Assembly (NCBI RefSeq): GCF_000186865.1
Contig: NW_008705563.1
Coordinates: 2,970,097 to 2,982,074, forward strand
DNA: 11,978 bases
From: Aureococcus anophagefferens
Lineage: Eukaryota; Sar; Pelagophyceae; Pelagomonadales; Pelagomonadaceae
Reading direction: 5' to 3'
Under the pieces are notes generated by a model, which had not been told where the DNA came from, searched no databases, and worked only from the letters and a program-made list of their open reading frames with translations. Within the stretch, counting starts at the first letter, position 1; every line of letters starts with the position of its first letter. Shown in pieces: positions 8,510 through 11,978 of this stretch. A program made the position numbers and the translations under genes.

Positions 8510-8752
8510 ATGGCCTTGGGTATTTTGGATGGCAAGCCCTTCGACTCGCCCATCCATGAGGGCATACTCCTGACTTGTATGTTTGAATTTCTACCATATG
8601 ATGATTCTGATAAACCAGATTTTTCTGGGGAAGTGTTTCATGGGTTCTTGAGCGACCTTGCTGGCGAGATAATCGAGGAAGATGAACGGGGGAAGGAGCT
8701 AGACTTCACTGGTTCTCTTTACCACCTGGGCCGCAGTCCGCTGGCAGCCTGA
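8510..8752 (+). CDS. Small acidic ORF of unknown function, possible exon
   Basis: The 80-residue frame from the ATG at 8510 (context GTGAAATGG) begins MALGILDGKPFDSPIHEGIL, continues with FEFLPYDDSDKPDFSG and FLSDLAGEIIEEDERGKEL, and ends at a TGA. The frame is open upstream into the 174-bp repeat but has no other ATG. The residue mix is protein-like and strongly acidic, with no membrane segment or signal peptide and no domain I recognise. Codon use is balanced, as in IFT172. It may be an exon of a longer gene, a fragment carried with the repeat, or a small real gene. Confidence 0.4.
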   Translation: MALGILDGKPFDSPIHEGILLTCMFEFLPYDDSDKPDFSGEVFHGFLSDLAGEIIEEDERGKELDFTGSLYHLGRSPLAA

Positions 8753-9360
8753 GGCTCATTCTACCCAATGCTATAAACTTCTCATGAAAATTATGCACAG
8801 TTCTCCTGCTAGGAGTCTGGTGGCACGTATCCTGAGTACATTGTCGTAGGCAGCCTTCGCTAGATGTGAGATAAGAAAAAGGGGAAAGATACGGCGACGC
8901 GTATCTGTAGGGTAAAGATATAATGAGCTGAATAGGGGGGATACATGCACTGCAATGCCAGCTTCAAACTAAGCTAAAGGTAGATATTGAAGGCGGAAAT
9001 CCCGCCACACCGTGGGGACGGCTCACGTAAATAGCGTACGTTATTCGGGGCCTAGGCGCCCCCGGTGCCCCCCCCCCCCATGGGCGGGGTAGCCATCATC
9101 ATAGGGTAGCCCTCCTCATAGGCGCCTGCTATCGAACGCGCGAGACGACGCAGCTAGACGCCGCCAGCCGCAGCGCGACGACCCTGCGCCCGCCGTTTTT
9201 TAGTCCCCATACCGACGCTTGAGCGCGGACGTTCTAACAATGGCTCTCTAGTTCCTTGCGCAGCGAGATAAATACCCGGAACCCCGGCGAATGGCCCCTG
9301 ACGTCCCAGCAAGCGACTGGCAGATGTATGCGGCGGGCTGGGGGGCTTGATAATGAGCCC
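8753..9360. other. Non-coding spacer with simple repeats and hairpins
   Basis: No credible gene is visible. The spacer holds a hairpin at 8887-8906 (AGATACG/CGTATCT, 6-nt loop), a short GGCGG/CCGCC hairpin near 8993-9006, a GGGGC-to-GCCCC partial palindrome near 9047-9062, a run of 12 C at 9068-9079 and the 17-bp tandem repeat listed separately. Stable GC-rich hairpins of this kind are often found at the ends of mobile elements, but no target duplication was identified. Confidence 0.55.
9087..9120. repeat. Tandem repeat, two 17-bp units
   Basis: GGGTAGCCATCATCATA (9087-9103) is followed directly by GGGTAGCCCTCCTCATA (9104-9120), 15 of 17 bases identical. Confidence 0.85.
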
Positions 9361-10425
9361 CTACCAGCGACAAATTCCTGCCTCTGAATTCTTTTTGGCC
9401 GTAGTGTAGCCTGGTATGCAGCCATATATTGCCTCTAGCTCCTCAATATTGGGCCATCTTTCTGGATGAGCCATCTCCTCAGTCTGAGCTGCCTTCAACA
9501 CAGCCACGTAAACCTCGAAGGGTTCCTTTTCCCACCATGTCATGTTATCGCTGAGTTCAGGTTTCTGTGATGTTGTCTTGTCGATATTTAGCGGGGAGAC
9601 GCAAATGACAGCAGGGAGATCAGAAGCTTGATGAATGACAATTTCCATGACATCGACCATCTGCTCTGGGGTAACAACTCCATGTCCACGTTTGTCCATT
9701 AACTTCCGTGTGTTCTCAAGGGCCATGCCGCCCTCAAAGCCAAGCGCGCCCCATTGTGTGGACACAATATTCTTATCGCCCTGACGTCTCATCTCTTCTG
9801 CAAACCAATCCATCGAAGAATTCGCAGCCGCGTAGTGGCTTATGTTGAAATCTCCAACTGCGGCGGAGATGGACGAAGCCATCCAGAAGAAACGAAGCTT
9901 GCGAGACTTGGTGGCGTTGTATAGGTATCTTGTGCCCCAGTATTTAATATCAAAGAGAAGCTTCGAGTCATTCTCATTCGTCATTTTGAACGGGCCGCCG
10001 TATGTGACACCGGCAGCGTGAATCACCCCAACAAGATTGGGAATGGAGTCACAGACTCTTTTCACCTCTGATTCGTTGCACACATCGCACTTGTATTGCG
10101 ACAATCGCTCGATACCCTCGTCTCCCTCCTTGATCGAACGGGACGCAATCGCCACGGAACATTCCGGGTAATATTCCAGCAAGTACTCACGCAATAACTT
10201 GCCCAAGCCACCAGCCCCGCCTGTGATCAACACGCAACCACAGAGCTCCTCGTAGCGGTCATTCTGCGGCGCCGTCAAAGGCATGATCTGCCTGACCCAA
10301 AATGACTTGAGCCCCGATGGGCCTTCCTTTCGCACAGATTGAACCATTGCTGATCCACCGAACCTGAAAGCACACCAATCGAGCTCGTGAATCGCGTATG
10401 ATGCGCTGGTGGTGGCTCCTCGCCG
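9361..10425 (-). CDS. Polyketide-synthase-type ketoreductase domain, gene partial or split
   Basis: The frame is open from 10425 to a TAG at 9361-9363, with the first ATG at 10347. Counting from that ATG, a Rossmann nucleotide-binding motif TGGAGGLG is at 42-49 and the family's K135, S159, Y172 and N176 are in place (FDIKYWG, ASSISAA, HYAAAN), followed by TQWGALGFEGGM. This is the classic KR domain of modular polyketide or fatty-acid synthases, which reduces the beta-keto group of an acyl chain with NADPH. Upstream of the ATG the frame reads AIHELDWCAF, like the linker that precedes KR domains, so the ATG is probably not the true start. No acyl-carrier domain follows; the tail ends PNIEELEAIYGCIPGY and about 14 further residues. 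The catalytic set is complete, but the gene around it is broken or spliced. Confidence is high for the KR domain and low for the gene model. Confidence 0.85.
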   Translation of the reverse strand, partial: RRGATTSASYAIHELDWCAFRFGGSAMVQSVRKEGPSGLKSFWVRQIMPLTAPQNDRYEELCGCVLITGGAGGLGKLLREYLLEYYPECSVAIASRSIKEGDEGIERLSQYKCDVCNESEVKRVCDSIPNLVGVIHAAGVTYGGPFKMTNENDSKLLFDIKYWGTRYLYNATKSRKLRFFWMASSISAAVGDFNISHYAAANSSMDWFAEEMRRQGDKNIVSTQWGALGFEGGMALENTRKLMDKRGHGVVTPEQMVDVMEIVIHQASDLPAVICVSPLNIDKTTSQKPELSDNMTWWEKEPFEVYVAVLKAAQTEEMAHPERWPNIEELEAIYGCIPGYTTAKKNSEAGICRW

Positions 10426-10796
10426 TCAACATAAATGTCCGCCCTGGCCCGACTTTTGTCATCTGACATCAGTTCACGCCGAGCTTCTGCGAAATAGCTG
10501 AAATTTTTTGGCTTGATGTGAGCCACGGCATTCTTTGGCACATTCGGGTTGCGGACGAGCTTCGATGAAAACAAGTGCCATTCCGTTGGCGGAATCCCTC
10601 TTTTCTGTTTCTCCTCGTCAGGGAGCATCATTTGGTTCAATAGTGGGTAGGCCGCCCCGACACACTCCATGCCGGTATGAACCATTGTGACTTTTCTGAT
10701 TTTCACGGAGTAAGCGTACAATGGTTTCTTGAAAACTAAAACGGACCCCACTTCCGTTACATGTCCTCTGGAGGACCAAAGCTGAAAAGCAGCCAT
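10398..10796 (-). pseudogene. Upstream coding half of the ketoreductase gene, other frame
   Basis: This segment reads from the ATG at 10796 (MAAFQLWSSRGHVTEVG) through FKKPLYAYSVKIRKV and KPKNFSYFAEARRELM to DIYVDGEEPPP. Codon use and residue mix are protein-like and similar to the KR frame. The KR frame lies one base back (or two forward) and only opens at 10425, so the change of frame must fall at about 10398-10425, inside CCACCACCAGCG. No intron of plausible length fits there, which suggests a one-base deletion or sequencing error, or a gene in decay. The NFSYFAEARREL stretch faintly recalls hotdog-fold thioesterases or dehydratases, but I would not assign it. Confidence 0.5.
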
Positions 10797-10870
10797 CCAT
10801 GCCGAAACTCGGCTGTGGACGGGCTGCCAAGCACGACGCGCGCCGCGGCTCAAACCTGGTCAACGACCCG

Positions 10871-11044
10871 AGAAATTGCATTTACGGCAGTACGATATGT
10901 TTCCGGTAACGGGTTAGTGAGTTTAGACCACCTATCATCATCCAGCTAAATAAAACTGCTGGTTGTGGTGGTCCTCTCCCAGCTCGCCGCTTCCCCGGGG
11001 TCCGGGGTGGCGCGGCTTATATTTTTTGGATTATATGGTTTCTA
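10871..11044 (+). repeat. 174-bp dispersed repeat, copy 2 (possible structured RNA)
   Basis: This is the second copy of the unit at 8289-8462, in the same orientation and 2582 bp downstream. All seven differences lie outside the four hairpin arms: at 8312, 8330, 8375, 8381, 8448, 8450 and 8455 in copy 1 numbering. Similarity stops sharply at both ends, so the unit is discrete. It abuts the start of the ketoreductase-related coding segment on the opposite strand. A long + frame across this copy shows no coding character and is not called. Confidence 0.85.
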
Positions 11045-11597
11045 CTAATCAGGGCTGCTTAGCAGCCCCATCTCACTTTTCCTTCTACAGTCTAGGTCAG
11101 GAGCACTGCCATTTCCCCTCAAGGCCCCGCAGGCAGATGCCCGCCAATGCCCGGCCTGGACTGCGGAGTGGGCTCGAGAATATGTGGGCTGCAGCCCTGG
11201 TACTGTGGCTCGTGCGCCCTAGCTCCAGTGTAGCTCCAGTGTTGCCCTCCAGCCGTCGCCGCTGGTGCAGGATCAGGGGTTGGTGTGGCAGGAATGGAAC
11301 AGGCCTGAAGCCGGCGGCGGAGCTGTCGAACGCGTACCGGACCCACGCCGATGCGGTTCTCCAGACCATGAAGCGGCGAGGGGAACTTGGTCCACATCTC
11401 GTTCGGGTAAAAGGACACTATGGTCCAAAGGCCCAGTATACTTCGGTGGACTGGAAGAGGGCCCTGGGAAATTATTCTCGAGGGTGCTCAAGTCAGCCCA
11501 CGCCGTGTCGCGCGCCCCCCCCTCGGAAATACGGATCCGTAATCCAACTTCTATATCTTGTATCGTTCCTTTATATCTCGTGTCGAATGAATAAAAC
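11045..11597 (+). pseudogene. Degenerate coding-like region
   Basis: Protein-like segments appear in different + frames: about 11136-11220 (CPAWTAEWAREYVGCSPGT, then TAG), 11240-11300 (PLVQDQGLVWQEWNRPEAGG) and 11308-11475 (LKPAAELSNAYRTHADAVLQ, then HLVRVKGHYGPKAQYTSVDW). An 11-bp tandem duplication at 11220-11241 lies between the first two. The frame switching and in-frame stop suggest a decayed gene or mobile-element ORF, or exons of an unrecognised gene. No family is recognised. Confidence 0.35.
11220..11241. repeat. 11-bp tandem duplication
   Basis: TAGCTCCAGTG occurs twice back to back (11220-11230 and 11231-11241) without mismatch. Because 11 is not a multiple of three, it shifts any frame that crosses it. 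Confidence 0.9.
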
Positions 11598-11978
11598 ATG
11601 TCTGCTAGGGAAGTGAGGCTACGTCATGCTAAGCGGCTAGCAAGATTTGCGCATGGACGGTCGGGGGGGGTGCCGAAAAGGGAATCGACCAATCCCAAAC
11701 GATATACCGCGCTTGAATCCATCCCAAGACGACAACGTTCTGCTCGCTTGGTATCCAGCTCAGACTCCGTCATCTATTCAATGGTGCTTGAGCAATGTCG
11801 TTCCCTCGCTGTAGCTTTACAGACGGCTGCTCCCAGGACATCTAAGGCATGCGCACTGTGGTGCGATGTGAGACGCGCCGATGAGCTTTCGCTGCTCAGA
11901 GCTGCTATAGCCGAAATCGAACTTTGTCTTGGTCACCGGTTCGGTGGTGGGGCTTGCTGCTCATACATTGGTCTGTGG
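11598..11978 (+). CDS. Basic ORF of unknown function, open at right edge
   Basis: From the ATG at 11598 the frame stays open for 127 codons to the window end, and an in-frame TAA at 11592-11594 marks its upstream limit. The protein begins MSAREVRLRHAKRLARFAHG. Its first half is rich in arginine and lysine; the second half is more hydrophobic and cysteine-containing (SLAVALQTAAPRTSKACALW, then RADELSLLRAAIAEIELCLG). A helix-forming C-terminal part after a basic, probably disordered N-terminus would suit a nucleic-acid-binding or mobile-element structural protein, but no motif is diagnostic. The gene continues beyond the window. Confidence 0.4.
   Translation, partial: MSAREVRLRHAKRLARFAHGRSGGVPKRESTNPKRYTALESIPRRQRSARLVSSSDSVIYSMVLEQCRSLAVALQTAAPRTSKACALWCDVRRADELSLLRAAIAEIELCLGHRFGGGACCSYIGLW

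Noticed and set aside
10797..10853. Extended N-terminus of the ketoreductase upstream segment from a TTG
   Set aside because: It starts at a non-ATG codon and is arginine-rich, close to the repeat border; coding character begins near the ATG at 10796.
8289..11044. LTR retrotransposon flanked by the two direct repeats
   Set aside because: The repeats lack TG...CA ends, there is no primer-binding site, polypurine tract or reverse transcriptase between them, and no target duplication was seen.
10963..11616. Long + frame of 217 codons across repeat copy 2
   Set aside because: It begins inside the repeat at a non-coding position and only its middle part is protein-like; that part is covered by the degenerate-region entry.

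Overview
The window is nuclear DNA of a flagellated eukaryote, very probably a protist. The clearest evidence is a nearly complete gene for intraflagellar transport protein 172 (IFT172) on the + strand, with short introns (46-90 bp). By homology-guided reading, two of its four introns use GC instead of GT donors, and all four acceptors read AG|G. Relaxed donors with a G after the acceptor are known from dinoflagellates and some relatives, and GC-AG introns also occur in haptophytes and others. I therefore lean towards an alveolate-like or similar protist without naming a species. No bacterial operon structure, CRISPR array, rRNA or tRNA is visible.

Layout. (1) 1-2226: GC-rich DNA with no intact gene. 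It holds a diverged inverted repeat at the left edge, short stretches with strongly GC-ending codon use that look like pieces of genes or mobile elements, a 32-bp tandem duplication, and a well-preserved hAT-like miniature element (331 bp) with 15-bp terminal inverted repeats and a perfect 8-bp target duplication. The last ~180 bp before the IFT172 start are AT-rich and hold a 20-bp palindrome and a splice-acceptor-like site. (2) 2227-7796: IFT172 in five exons, 1770 residues, apparently intact. (3) 7797-8288: low-complexity sequence without a convincing gene. (4) 8289-11044: two direct copies of a 174-bp repeat (96% identical, no indels) enclosing an 80-codon acidic ORF (+), a non-coding stretch with simple repeats, and on the - strand a ketoreductase domain of polyketide-synthase type. 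The upstream coding half of the ketoreductase lies in another frame, so it is a split, frameshifted or decayed gene. (5) 11045-11978: a degenerate coding-like region with an 11-bp tandem duplication, then a basic ORF of 127 codons that runs off the right edge.

How the parts relate. IFT172 is a single-copy type housekeeping gene for building cilia and has balanced codon use. The surrounding DNA has a different composition and carries mobile-element traces, so the picture is an island gene in repeat-rich accessory DNA. The ketoreductase and IFT172 have no evident functional link. The most interesting unexplained item is the 174-bp repeat. It contains two potential hairpins whose stems are unchanged between copies, followed by an A-T6-G motif like an Sm-protein binding site, so it may be a small structured RNA gene or the end of a short interspersed element.
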